From assembly GCF_001984575.1 (NCBI RefSeq), contig NZ_LZNS01000001.1, forward strand, positions 6,421,815-6,485,814: DNA of 64,000 nucleotides. The letters run 5' to 3'. Below, piece by piece: positions 44,201-52,805 of this stretch. Each line of letters starts with the position of its first letter. Within the stretch, counting starts at the first letter, position 1. Origin of the DNA: Streptomyces sp. MP131-18. Lineage in GTDB: Bacteria > Actinomycetota > Actinomycetes > Streptomycetales > Streptomycetaceae. The notes under the pieces are model-generated. The model saw only the letters and a list, made by a program, of their open reading frames with translations, had not been told where the DNA came from and did no database searches. The translations under genes were made by a program, and so were the position numbers.

Positions 44201-44230
44201 GGGCGGACGCGGCCGGAGCCGCGTCCGCCC
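44201..44230 (-). terminator. Terminator after the DsbA-like gene
   Basis: GGGCGGACGCGG and its exact complement form a 12-bp stem with a 6-base loop, just downstream of the DsbA-like gene and upstream of the kinase promoter on the same strand. Confidence 0.8.
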
Positions 44231-44282
44231 GGCCCTTGTGGCAGCTTCGTTACCCGGTCGTGCCCCGGGCACGGCGTCCGTC

Positions 44283-45119
44283 TCAGGGCTGGACGCTGTT
44301 CGCCTCGATGACCGCGGCGAAGTCCTCGGGCGTCTTGGGAACGTCCACGACCTCGTCGTTGTACTTCAGCGTCGGGGTGCCGGACACGTCGGGCGCGGCG
44401 TCGAACTTGTCGGACATCTGGAGGGCCCAGACGGCGAACGCGCTGTCGGTGACCGCGGATTCGAAGTCCGCGTTGCCCTCCAGCTCGGGAACCTCCTGGG
44501 CTATCTCGATCAGCCGCTCGTCGTCGGCGAACGCGTCGGACGACTCGGCGGGGTGGAACTCCTCGGAGTAGAGGGCCGCCTGGAGGTCCAGGAACGCCGA
44601 GGGGCTTACGTCGAGGGCGGCGCCGAGTGCGTTCAGGGCGTTCTTGGAGCCGGAGCCGCCGAGCCGGTCGTCGAGGAAGGAGCCGAAGACGTACTCGACG
44701 GCGAAGGTGCCGTCGTCGATGCCCGCGCGGACGCTGTCGCCGATGTTCTGCTCGAAGTTGGCGCAGGCGGGACAGCGCGGGTCCTCGAAAAGGGTGAGGG
44801 TGTTGGCCGCGTCATCCTCGCCGATGCGGATGGTCAGGCCGTCCTCGCCCGAGGTGTTGGCCGGGGCGTCGGCGGCGAACTCGCCTGACCCGCCGTCCTC
44901 GATCTGTGTGCGGACGGCGCCCCAGTCGGTGTTGTCCGCGTCGTCGCCCATGTTGGCGACGGCCACGCCGATGCCGCCGGCGACGGCCAGGAGGGCCAGG
45001 GCCGAGCCGCCGACGATTGCCTGGCGGCGCACCTTTTCACGCCTGGCCTGGCGTTCGCGCTCGGCGCGCAGCCGTTCGCGGGCCTCGCGTTTGGCCACGG
45101 AGGTGTTGCGCTTGCTCAT
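44283..45119 (-). CDS. DsbA family membrane-anchored thiol oxidoreductase
   Basis: 278 residues. A highly charged cytoplasmic N-terminus (about 1-33) precedes one membrane helix (about 34-56). Outside lies a thioredoxin fold with the active site CPAC (in DPRCPACANFE, about residue 115) and a cis-Pro loop GTPTLKYND near residue 250. Such proteins form or shuffle disulfides in exported proteins. ATG 45119 has GGAG upstream. The upstream gene on the same strand encodes a membrane protein; it lacks the VKOR or DsbB motifs I would expect for a redox partner. Confidence 0.9.
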   Translation of the reverse strand: MSKRNTSVAKREARERLRAERERQARREKVRRQAIVGGSALALLAVAGGIGVAVANMGDDADNTDWGAVRTQIEDGGSGEFAADAPANTSGEDGLTIRIGEDDAANTLTLFEDPRCPACANFEQNIGDSVRAGIDDGTFAVEYVFGSFLDDRLGGSGSKNALNALGAALDVSPSAFLDLQAALYSEEFHPAESSDAFADDERLIEIAQEVPELEGNADFESAVTDSAFAVWALQMSDKFDAAPDVSGTPTLKYNDEVVDVPKTPEDFAAVIEANSVQP

Positions 45120-45201
45120 GAGGGATCTCCGTCGAGAAGTGTCGGTGGTCCCGGGCGCGGCGGGCGGCCGGGACGGGTGGCTGCCGGTGCGGGGCGCTCG
45201 C

Positions 45202-45879
45202 TCAGTGGGCGAGCGCCGCGCCGGGCGGGCCCCGACGGAGGACGGAGTGGGCCAGGGGCGGCGCGGCCGGCGCGGCGGGAGCGGTCCGGGGGCGGCGCGG
45301 CAGCCGCGGGGGCTCGGCCGCGGGCACGTTGCGGAACGTGACGGCGAGCAGCAGCGGCCGGAAGCCGGCCGCGACGGCGGCGTGCAGGAGCCGGGCCAGG
45401 GCCCGTTCGCCGCAGCGCAGCCAGCCGGCCGCGGCCAGGCCGGCGCAGACGTGCGCGGCCAGCAGCACCCAGGGCCCGGCCGGATCGGACGCGTCCAGCG
45501 GCCCGCGGCCGGCGGCAGCGAGGTTGACGAGCGGGGTGCCGACCTCGCCGGCGCAGAGCAGGTCGACGCCGAGCAGCCGCAGTGGCCCGGTGACCGGACC
45601 GCCGCCGGGGCCGTAGCAGGTGGACTGTCCCGCGGTGAAGAGGGTGTCGGCCGCCAGGTGCAGGGGGACGAGCAGCGCGGCGATGGTGCCGAAGCCGCGT
45701 TCCCCGCCGCCGAACAGCAGCCAGGCGCACGCGAAAACCGCGGCGCCGACGACGGCGACGGCCGGTGCGGGCAGGGGCGCGCCGGACAGCAGGACGTGGG
45801 CACCGGCGGAGAGCGTGACGCACAGCGCGGCGAACATCGCCGCGCGGGCCGCACGCATGCCGGGAGCCGATATACCCAT
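45202..45879 (-). CDS. Conserved integral membrane protein of unknown function
   Basis: 225 residues with about five hydrophobic segments (roughly 12-30, 34-54, 57-80, 118-145 and 150-170), then a Pro/Ala/Arg-rich cytoplasmic tail. An internal loop holds GQSTCYGPGGGPVTGPLRLLGVDLLC with two Cys. I do not recognise the family. ATG 45879 is supported by CACACT 8 nt upstream on the minus strand. It precedes the DsbA-like gene by 82 bases and may share its transcript. The 259-base gap to dnaE on the other side holds no gene I can support. Confidence 0.72.
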   Translation of the reverse strand: MGISAPGMRAARAAMFAALCVTLSAGAHVLLSGAPLPAPAVAVVGAAVFACAWLLFGGGERGFGTIAALLVPLHLAADTLFTAGQSTCYGPGGGPVTGPLRLLGVDLLCAGEVGTPLVNLAAAGRGPLDASDPAGPWVLLAAHVCAGLAAAGWLRCGERALARLLHAAVAAGFRPLLLAVTFRNVPAAEPPRLPRRPRTAPAAPAAPPLAHSVLRRGPPGAALAH

Positions 45880-46138
45880 CGAGCCCGAGTGTGCCACGAC
45901 CCGCGGTGCGGGGGCACGGGCGGTGCCGGGTGACGTTTCCCCGCCGGCTGTTCCCCGGGTGGGCGGCGTGCGTTCCGGGGCCGGGAGCGGGGCACCGTCC
46001 TGACCTTGGGCATTGCCGTGATCATGGCTCTGACCTGCGGAAACGCCGAGGAATTGCGATCGCGTGCGCGGGGCCGGTGCGGCTGGTGCGGATGTAGGGT
46101 TCAGGGTGATCCAAGCCCCTGCTGCGGAAGGCCGTGGA

Positions 46139-49100
46139 GTGACGAAGCCCTTCACACACCTGCATGTGCACACCCAGTACTCGCTGCTCGACGGAGCGGC
46201 GCGGCTTGCGGACATGTTCAAGGCGTGCCGGGAGATGGGCATGTCACACATCGCCATCACCGACCACGGGAACCTGCACGGCGCCTACGACTTCTTCCAG
46301 CAGGCGCGGGCCGCGGAGATCACGCCGATCATCGGCATCGAGGCGTACGTGGCGCCGGAGTCGCGGCGGCACAAGCGGCGGGTGCAGTGGGGGCAGCCGC
46401 ATCAGAAGCGGGACGACGTTTCCGGCTCCGGCGGTTACACGCACAAGACGATCTGGGCGTACAACAGGACGGGGCTGCACAACCTGTTCCGGCTCTCCTC
46501 CGACGCTTACACCGAGGGCTTCTTCGTCAAGTGGCCCCGCATGGACCGGGAGACCATCGCGCAGCACGCGGAGGGCCTGATCGCGTCCACCGGCTGCCCT
46601 TCCGGCGAGGTGCAGACGCGGCTGCGGCTCGGCCAGCCCGAGGAGGCGCTGAAGGCGGCGGGGGAGTACCGGGAGATCTTCGGCAAGGACCGGTACTTCC
46701 TCGAACTGATGGACCACGGTCTCGAAATCGAGACCCGGGTCAGGGACGGGCTGCTGGAGATCGGCCGCAAGCTGGGCATCCCGCCGCTGGTGACGAACGA
46801 CTCGCACTACACGCACGCCCACGAATCGGCCGCGCACGACGCGCTGCTGTGCGTGCAGACCGGGAAAAACCTGTCGGACCCCGATCGCTTCCGCTTCGAC
46901 GGCTCGGGGTACTACCTGAAGTCGCCGGAGGAGATGTACGCCATCGACTCCTCCGATGCCTGGCAGCAGGGCTGCGCCAACACCCGCCTGGTGGCCGAGC
47001 AGGTCGAGACCAGCGGCTGGTTCGAGCCGCGGGACCTGATGCCGCGCTTCGACGTGCCCGAGGGGTACACGGAGGTCTCCTGGTTCCAGGCGGAGGTGGC
47101 CCGCGGCATGGCCCGCCGCTACCCGGGCGGGGTGCCGGAGTCGCGGCAGCGGCAGGCCGAGTACGAGATGGGCGTCATCATCCAGATGGGGTTCCCCGGC
47201 TACTTCCTCGTGGTCGCGGACTTCATCATGTGGGCCAAGCAGCAGGGCATCGCGGTCGGCCCGGGGCGCGGTTCCGCGGCCGGTTCGATCGTGTCGTACG
47301 CGCTGGGCATCACCGACCTCGACCCGATCGACCACGGTCTGATCTTCGAGCGCTTCCTCAACCCGGAGCGCGTCTCCATGCCGGACGTCGACATCGACTT
47401 CGACGAGCGCAGGCGCGGCGAGGTGATCCGTTACGTCACCGAGAAGTACGGCGCCGACAAGGTGTCGATGATCGGCACCTACGGCACGATCAAGGCGAAG
47501 GCGGCCATCAAGGACGCCTCGCGCGTGCTGGGTTACCCCTACGCGATGGGTGACCGCATCACGAAGGCGATGCCCGCGGACGTGCTCGGCAAGGGCATTC
47601 CGCTGTCCGGCATCACGGACAAGGACCACCCGCGGTTCAGCGAGGCCGCCGAGGTCCGCGGCATGTACGAGAACGAGCCGGACGTGCGGAAGGTCATCGA
47701 CACCGCGCGTGGCCTGGAGGGGCTGGTCCGGCAGATGGGCATGCACGCCGCGGGCGTGATCATGTCCAGCGAGCGGCTGGTCGACCACGTGCCGCTGTTC
47801 GCGCCGAAGAACGACGGTGTGGTCGTCACGCAGTGGGACTATCCGACGTGTGAGGCGCTCGGCCTGCTGAAGATGGACTTCCTGGGCCTGCGGAATCTCA
47901 CGATCATGGATGACGCGGTCAAGCTGATCAAGAAGAACAAGAACGTCAACATCGAGCTGCTGAATCTGACGCTCGACGACCCGAAGACGTTCGAGTTGCT
48001 GGGGCGCGGGGACACGCTGGGCGTCTTCCAGTTCGACGGCGGGCCCATGCGGTCGCTGCTGCGGATGATGAAGCCGACCGACTTCGAGGACATCTCCGCC
48101 GTCGGCGCCCTGTACCGGCCGGGCCCCATGGGCATGAACTCGCACATCAACTACGCCCTGCGCAAGAACGGCCAGCAGGAGATCACGCCGATCCACAAGG
48201 AGCTGGAAGAGCCGCTGAAGGAGGTCCTCGACGTCACCTACGGCCTGATCGTGTATCAGGAGCAGGTGCAGAAGGCGGCGCAGGTGCTGGCCGGGTACAG
48301 CCTCGGACAAGCGGACCTGCTCCGCCGGGCCATGGGCAAGAAGAAGAAGGAGATCCTGGACAAGGAGTTCCTCCCGTTCCAGAAGGGCATGCGGGAGCGC
48401 AACTACTCCGACGAGGCCATCCAGGCCGTGTGGGACGTGCTGGTGCCGTTCTCCGGCTACGCGTTCAACAAGGCGCACTCGTCGGCATATGGCCTTGTCA
48501 CCTACTGGACGGCATATCTCAAGGCCAATTACCCGGCCGAGTACATGGCCGCGCTGCTCACCTCCGTGCGGGACGACAAGGACAAGTCGGCCGTCTATCT
48601 GAACGAGTGCCGGCGCATGGGGATCAAGGTGCTGCCGCCCGACGTGAACGAGTCGGAGGCTTTCTTCACCCCGCGCGGAGACGAGACGATCGTTTTCGGT
48701 CTCACCGCGGTTCGCAACGTGGGGCAGAATGTTGTCGATTCGATCGTGGCCACGAGGAAGGCGAAGGGGAAGTACAGCTCGTTCCCCGATTTCCTGGACA
48801 AGGTCGAGGCGGTGGTCTGCAACAAGCGCACCATCGAGTCGCTGATCAAGGCCGGCGGATTCGACAGTCTGAAGCACACCCGCAAGGGCCTGACCGCGCA
48901 TTTCGAGCCGATGATCGACAACGTCGTGCAGGTCAAGCGCAAGGAGGCCGAGGGACAGTTCGATCTCTTCGGAGGCATGGACGACGACGCCGGCAGCGAA
49001 GGACCCGGCTTCGGCATGGACGTCGTCTTCACCGAGGAGGAGTGGGAGAAGGCGTATCTCCTCGCGCAGGAACGGGAGATGCTCGGCCTGTACGTGTCCG

Positions 49101-49678
49101 ACCACCCGCTGTTCGGCATCGAGCACGTGCTCGACGACAAGGCGGACGCGGCCATCTCGGCACTGACCGGAGGCGACTACAGCGACGGCGCGATCGTCAC
49201 CATCGGCGGCATCATCTCCGGCCTCCAGCGCAAGATGACCAAGCAGGGCAACCCCTGGGCCATCGCCACCGTCGAGGACCTGGCGGGCTCCATCGACTGC
49301 ATGTTCTTCCCCGCCACCTACCAACTGGTCTCCACGCAACTCGTCGAGGACACGGTGGTGTTCGTCAAGGGCCGCCTCGACAAGCGCGAGGACGTCCCGC
49401 GGCTGGTCGCCATGGAGCTGATGGTGCCCGACCTGTCGGAGGCGTCCGCCGATTCCCCCGTGACCATCACCATTCCCACCCTGAAGGTCACCCCGCCGCT
49501 GGTGGAGCGGCTCGGGGAGGTGCTCGGCCAGCACCGCGGGCCGACCGAGGTGCGGGTGAAGCTCCAGGGCGCGCGGACCACGACCGTGCTGCGCCTGGAC
49601 CGGCACCGGGTGCAGGCCGATCCCGCGCTCTTCGGCGACCTCAAGGCACTGCTCGGGCCCGCCTGCTTGGCCGGGTGA
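46139..49678 (+). CDS. dnaE: DNA polymerase III alpha subunit
   Basis: 1179-residue replicative polymerase. The PHP domain opens HLHVHTQYSLLDGA (about 7-20) and ITDHGNLHGA follows. The palm includes GPGRGSAAGSIVSYALGI and PDVDIDFDERRRGEV with catalytic Asps, then the fingers near FQFDGGPMRSLLRMMKPTDF. The beta-clamp motif region QFDLFGG lies near residue 940, followed by an OB-fold (TIGGIISGLQRKMTKQG). GTG 46139 follows a GGAAGG-containing region; TAGGGT at 46094-46099 is a plausible -10. It stands alone between a divergent gene and small downstream ORFs. Confidence 0.97.
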   Translation: MTKPFTHLHVHTQYSLLDGAARLADMFKACREMGMSHIAITDHGNLHGAYDFFQQARAAEITPIIGIEAYVAPESRRHKRRVQWGQPHQKRDDVSGSGGYTHKTIWAYNRTGLHNLFRLSSDAYTEGFFVKWPRMDRETIAQHAEGLIASTGCPSGEVQTRLRLGQPEEALKAAGEYREIFGKDRYFLELMDHGLEIETRVRDGLLEIGRKLGIPPLVTNDSHYTHAHESAAHDALLCVQTGKNLSDPDRFRFDGSGYYLKSPEEMYAIDSSDAWQQGCANTRLVAEQVETSGWFEPRDLMPRFDVPEGYTEVSWFQAEVARGMARRYPGGVPESRQRQAEYEMGVIIQMGFPGYFLVVADFIMWAKQQGIAVGPGRGSAAGSIVSYALGITDLDPIDHGLIFERFLNPERVSMPDVDIDFDERRRGEVIRYVTEKYGADKVSMIGTYGTIKAKAAIKDASRVLGYPYAMGDRITKAMPADVLGKGIPLSGITDKDHPRFSEAAEVRGMYENEPDVRKVIDTARGLEGLVRQMGMHAAGVIMSSERLVDHVPLFAPKNDGVVVTQWDYPTCEALGLLKMDFLGLRNLTIMDDAVKLIKKNKNVNIELLNLTLDDPKTFELLGRGDTLGVFQFDGGPMRSLLRMMKPTDFEDISAVGALYRPGPMGMNSHINYALRKNGQQEITPIHKELEEPLKEVLDVTYGLIVYQEQVQKAAQVLAGYSLGQADLLRRAMGKKKKEILDKEFLPFQKGMRERNYSDEAIQAVWDVLVPFSGYAFNKAHSSAYGLVTYWTAYLKANYPAEYMAALLTSVRDDKDKSAVYLNECRRMGIKVLPPDVNESEAFFTPRGDETIVFGLTAVRNVGQNVVDSIVATRKAKGKYSSFPDFLDKVEAVVCNKRTIESLIKAGGFDSLKHTRKGLTAHFEPMIDNVVQVKRKEAEGQFDLFGGMDDDAGSEGPGFGMDVVFTEEEWEKAYLLAQEREMLGLYVSDHPLFGIEHVLDDKADAAISALTGGDYSDGAIVTIGGIISGLQRKMTKQGNPWAIATVEDLAGSIDCMFFPATYQLVSTQLVEDTVVFVKGRLDKREDVPRLVAMELMVPDLSEASADSPVTITIPTLKVTPPLVERLGEVLGQHRGPTEVRVKLQGARTTTVLRLDRHRVQADPALFGDLKALLGPACLAG

Positions 49679-49780
49679 TGCCGCAAGTTGGCGCGATGAT
49701 GGAAGCTGCTTTACCGAAACGGGTAATTCCGAGGTCTACCTTCGAAAGGGAGGATTTCGCCACTCGAGGGGTGGGCCGTC

Positions 49781-50026
49781 ATGGAGACCCGGATGATCGA
49801 AAAGGCAGTATTCCTGTTGCGCCAGGTGCACAGTTCCCGGCAGGAGGCCGTGCACGCGCTGGCCGTGTATTTCCCCGGCGCGGCATTCGAGGACAGGCTG
49901 CGCTGCGTCCACGAAGCCTGGGACATCGCCCGCCGCGGCGAAGAGCCCGCGCAATCCGTCGTGTCCCAGGTGTCCGACGCGCGGTATTTCGCGGCGGCAC
50001 ACGAACGGCACGCCTTCACCGACTGA
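49781..50026 (+). CDS. Small hypothetical protein (81 aa)
   Basis: 81 residues beginning METRMIEKAVFLLRQVHS, soluble and mostly helical, with AVHALAVYFPGAAF and VSDARYFAAAHERHAF. It is not recognised. ATG 49781 follows GAGGGGTGGG, and codon use is G/C-rich at third positions, which supports coding. It follows dnaE by 102 bases and is closed by the large hairpin at 50044. It could be a narrow actinobacterial family. Confidence 0.5.
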   Translation: METRMIEKAVFLLRQVHSSRQEAVHALAVYFPGAAFEDRLRCVHEAWDIARRGEEPAQSVVSQVSDARYFAAAHERHAFTD

Positions 50027-50043
50027 AAGGTGCCCGCCGGACC

Positions 50044-50104
50044 GGCTCCGGCGCCACGGGGCGCACTTCCCGCGACGGGGTGTGCGCCCCGCGGCGCCGG
50101 AGCC
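50044..50104. terminator. Very large bidirectional terminator hairpin
   Basis: GGCTCCGGCGCC and GGGGCGCAC pair with their exact complements at 50093-50104 and 50082-50090, giving 21 bp with one 2x2 internal loop and a 15-base terminal loop. It serves the 81-aa ORF from the left and the 41-aa ORF from the right, whose stop is only 4 bases away. Confidence 0.85.
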
Positions 50105-50107
50105 GCG

Positions 50108-50233
50108 TCAGTTGTGGCCGAAGCGCCGCTCGCGTTTCCTGGTCTTCTGCTGCTCGTCAGGAACCTCGGCGCGGCTCTGCTCGGCCGGACGCTGCTGCTC
50201 CGACCGGCGGTTGCGGTTCTTGTTCCTGGCCAT
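50108..50233 (-). CDS. Very small basic protein (41 aa)
   Basis: A 41-residue ORF, MARNKNRNRRSEQQ onward to RERRFGHN, extremely rich in Arg, Lys, Gln and Glu and probably disordered. On the minus strand a perfect AGGAGG lies 5 nt before ATG 50233, and a strong hairpin follows the stop, so it has a full expression unit of its own. I do not recognise a function; nucleic-acid binding is plausible from composition only. The 200 bases between it and the divergent NYN gene hold no other gene; a TATGTT on the minus strand could be its -10. Confidence 0.65.
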   Translation of the reverse strand: MARNKNRNRRSEQQRPAEQSRAEVPDEQQKTRKRERRFGHN

Positions 50234-50433
50234 GATCGCCTCCTGGGTGAATCATCCTCCGGGCGCGGAACGCCGACCGCCACCAGATTCGCACGGCGCA
50301 ACATAGTTCGCATTCCGGGCGGCGAGGGTCGTCGATTCGCCACGCCGAAGATCGAGTTGGCACAGATAACGGCGGCGTGGTCGGGCAGACTCAAGAAAAC
50401 GGTACGGGAACGTCGGGAGAAAGAAGGTGCAAC

Positions 50434-51651
50434 GTGGACCGCTGCGTCGTCCTGGTGGACGCGGGCTATCTGCTTGGCGCCGCCGCCAGCCTTCTCGCCG
50501 GAGAACCTGCCCGGCCCCGCATCACCGTGGACCACGCGGCCCTCATCCAGGGCCTGCGGGAGCGCGCCGAGGCGGACACCGGCCGGCCGCTCCTGCGGAT
50601 CTACTGGTTCGACGGCGCGCCCGACCGCGTGCCCCAGCCGGAGCACCGGCGGCTGCGCGTCATGCCGCGCGTCACCGTGCGCCTGGGCGCGCTCACCAGA
50701 AGTGACGGGCGGTGGGCGCAGAAAGGCGTCGACGCGGCCATGCACGCCGAACTGACCGAGCTGGCCCGCAACCGCGCCTGCGCCGACATCGTCCTCGTCA
50801 CGGGCGACGGCGACCTGCTGCCGGGCCTGATGTCGGCCAAGGAGCACGGCGTTGCCGTGCACCTCTGGGCCGTCCAGGCCGCCGACGGCGACTACAACCA
50901 GTCCGAGGACCTGGTGGCAGAGGCCGACGAACGCCGCGTCCTCGACCGGGCCTGGATCACCCGCGCCGTGCGCGTCAGCGACACGGCCGTCCCCGGCACC
51001 CCGCACGGCGTTCCGCGTTCCGAGATCGCCGCCATCCTCGCCGCCCCGCTGCCGGAGACCGGCGCGCCCGCGGGACAGCCCGCCGGGCGGGAGCCGGCGG
51101 TCGCCGTGAAGAACGGCGCCCCGCAGACCGGGGAGCCCCCCTGCCCGCCCCCGCACCGCGACGCCACCGGCCCCGCGGTCAAGGGCGTTCCGACGCCCAA
51201 GGATCTCGCCTCGCTCGGCCGTCCCGTCCCGCCCCCGGCCACCGCCACGCTGCGCTGGTCCTCCGACCGCGGCTGGGTGGACCGCGGCACCCCGGAGGAA
51301 CCGCCGGAGGTCGCCGGGCTGCCGATGCTCTCCCAGCTCACCACCGCGGAACAGCGGTGGGCCGACCGCGAGGAGGACATCACGGCCGTCAGCGGCGACC
51401 CGTTCGAGGTCGGCCAGGTCTTCGCCCGCCGCTGGGCCGAACGCCTCTCCGCCCCGGTCCACTTGCAGCAGCTCTCCGGCGAGTACCCGCGCATCCCGCA
51501 CCGCATCGACGGTGAACTGCTGCGCTACGCGGCCCGCTTCGGGCTGCTCGCGCACAAGGACGATCAGATCGACGAGCAGGACCGGTACGCGATCCGCGCG
51601 GGCTTCTGGCGCGAGGTCGACGGGCGCACCGGCGCCGAACGGGCCTCCTGA
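50434..51651 (+). CDS. NYN domain (PIN-like) protein with C-terminal helical domain
   Basis: 405 residues. The NYN domain (about 1-165) starts DRCVVLVDAGYLLGA, with the first catalytic Asp. It has KGVDAAMHAELTELA and the acidic pair in VLVTGDGDLLPGLMSAKEHG, consistent with a metal-dependent ribonuclease of the LabA/DUF88 kind. A Pro-rich linker (about 210-285) leads to a C-terminal domain (about 295-395, FEVGQVFARRWAERLSAPVHL and PHRIDGELLRYAARFGLL) that resembles a winged-helix RNA-binding module. Start is GTG 50434 behind AGAAGG. The target RNA is unknown. Confidence 0.85.
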   Translation: MDRCVVLVDAGYLLGAAASLLAGEPARPRITVDHAALIQGLRERAEADTGRPLLRIYWFDGAPDRVPQPEHRRLRVMPRVTVRLGALTRSDGRWAQKGVDAAMHAELTELARNRACADIVLVTGDGDLLPGLMSAKEHGVAVHLWAVQAADGDYNQSEDLVAEADERRVLDRAWITRAVRVSDTAVPGTPHGVPRSEIAAILAAPLPETGAPAGQPAGREPAVAVKNGAPQTGEPPCPPPHRDATGPAVKGVPTPKDLASLGRPVPPPATATLRWSSDRGWVDRGTPEEPPEVAGLPMLSQLTTAEQRWADREEDITAVSGDPFEVGQVFARRWAERLSAPVHLQQLSGEYPRIPHRIDGELLRYAARFGLLAHKDDQIDEQDRYAIRAGFWREVDGRTGAERAS

Positions 51652-51723
51652 GGGCGCGGGCCCCCGGCGGGCGGCGACTTGACCGAAACGTGCCCCGGTG
51701 TCCGGCGGGTGCGGGCCGCCACG

Positions 51724-51729
51724 TAGGCT
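51724..51729 (+). promoter_or_regulatory. -10 box for the ABC transporter operon
   Basis: TAGGCT lies 8 nt before GTG 51738 with no ribosome site between, matching the leaderless pattern. Confidence 0.45.
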
Positions 51730-51737
51730 CCTCCATC

Positions 51738-52805
51738 GTGGCCTCATCCATCGCACGGGCCGGCTCCCATCCCACGGCGGAGCGGCGCGCGCCGGGCAGT
51801 ACGGCGACCGCCGCCCGGCCCGCCTTCGCCGTGCGCGGCCTGACCAAGACCTACCCGGCCGCGCGGGGCCGCGCCGGCCGCGGGCGGAACGCCGAACGGC
51901 CCGGGCCCGTGCGCGCCAGCGACGACATCAGCCTGGACGTGGCCCGCGGGGAGATCTTCGGCCTGCTGGGGCCCAACGGAGCGGGAAAGACCACGCTCGT
52001 CCGGCAGCTCACCGGCCTGCTGCGGCCCGACGCCGGCCACATCACCCTGCTCGGGCACGACCTGGTGCGCCACCCGCGCCGGGCCGCGCGGCTGCTGGCC
52101 TATCTCGGGCAGGAGTCGACCGCGCTCGACGAGCTGACGGTGGCGCTCGCCGCCGAGACCACCGGGCGGCTGCGCGGCCTCGGGCCCGACGCGGCCCGCC
52201 GCGAGCGCGACGCCGTCCTCGACGAACTGGGGCTTGCGCCCCTGGCCGGGCAGCCGCTGAAGAAGCTGTCCGGCGGGCAGCGGCGGCTCGCCTGCGTGGC
52301 CGCCGCGCTGACCGGCGAACGCCCCGTGCTCGTGCTGGACGAGCCGACGGCCGGCATGGACCCGGTGGCCAGGCGCGCGGTGTGGTCGGCGATCGACAGG
52401 CGGCGCACCGGGAACGGCACCACGGTGCTGCTCGTCACCCACAACGTCATCGAGGCGGAAACGGTCCTCGACCGGGTCGCGGTCCTCGACTCAGGGCGTG
52501 TCATCGCCTGTGACACACCGGGCGGTCTGAAGGGCATGGTCAGTTCCGAGGTGCGCCTCGACCTGGTCTGGCGCGGTGAACCGCCGCTGGACGAGCCGGA
52601 GATCGCCGCCCTGTACGGCGCGGCCACCGTCGCGGGCCGCCGCTGGACGCTGCGGCTGCCGCCGGAGCGGGCCCGTTCGGTCGTGGCCGCCGTCACCCAG
52701 GGTCCCGCGTTCGCCGCGCTCGACGACTTCACCCTGGCCACCCCCAGCCTGGAGGACGTCTACCTGGCGCTCGGCGGCCGGGGCGCGGGACTGGAGCGCT
52801 CGTGA
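51738..52805 (+). CDS. ABC transporter ATP-binding protein (export type)
   Basis: 355 residues. Walker A is GPNGAGKTT (about residue 82), the signature LSGGQRRLA lies near 178, Walker B is VLVLDEPTAGMD, and the H-loop is VTHNVIEAE. A C-terminal extension of about 90 residues is usual in DRR-type exporters. The next gene encodes its permease and overlaps in GTGA. The pair probably exports a lipophilic compound or drug; the substrate is not visible. An insertion rich in Arg/Gly/Pro (about 44-60) splits the first beta strands from the D loop. Confidence 0.93.
   Translation: MASSIARAGSHPTAERRAPGSTATAARPAFAVRGLTKTYPAARGRAGRGRNAERPGPVRASDDISLDVARGEIFGLLGPNGAGKTTLVRQLTGLLRPDAGHITLLGHDLVRHPRRAARLLAYLGQESTALDELTVALAAETTGRLRGLGPDAARRERDAVLDELGLAPLAGQPLKKLSGGQRRLACVAAALTGERPVLVLDEPTAGMDPVARRAVWSAIDRRRTGNGTTVLLVTHNVIEAETVLDRVAVLDSGRVIACDTPGGLKGMVSSEVRLDLVWRGEPPLDEPEIAALYGAATVAGRRWTLRLPPERARSVVAAVTQGPAFAALDDFTLATPSLEDVYLALGGRGAGLERS

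Noticed and set aside
46244..49606. 1120-codon open frame antisense to dnaE, and similar very long antisense frames under ileS (35252-38581) and the transglutaminase gene (11537-14245)
   Set aside because: High-GC DNA with G/C third positions leaves long stop-free frames on other strands. Their translations show no family motifs, and the opposite strand carries clear genes.
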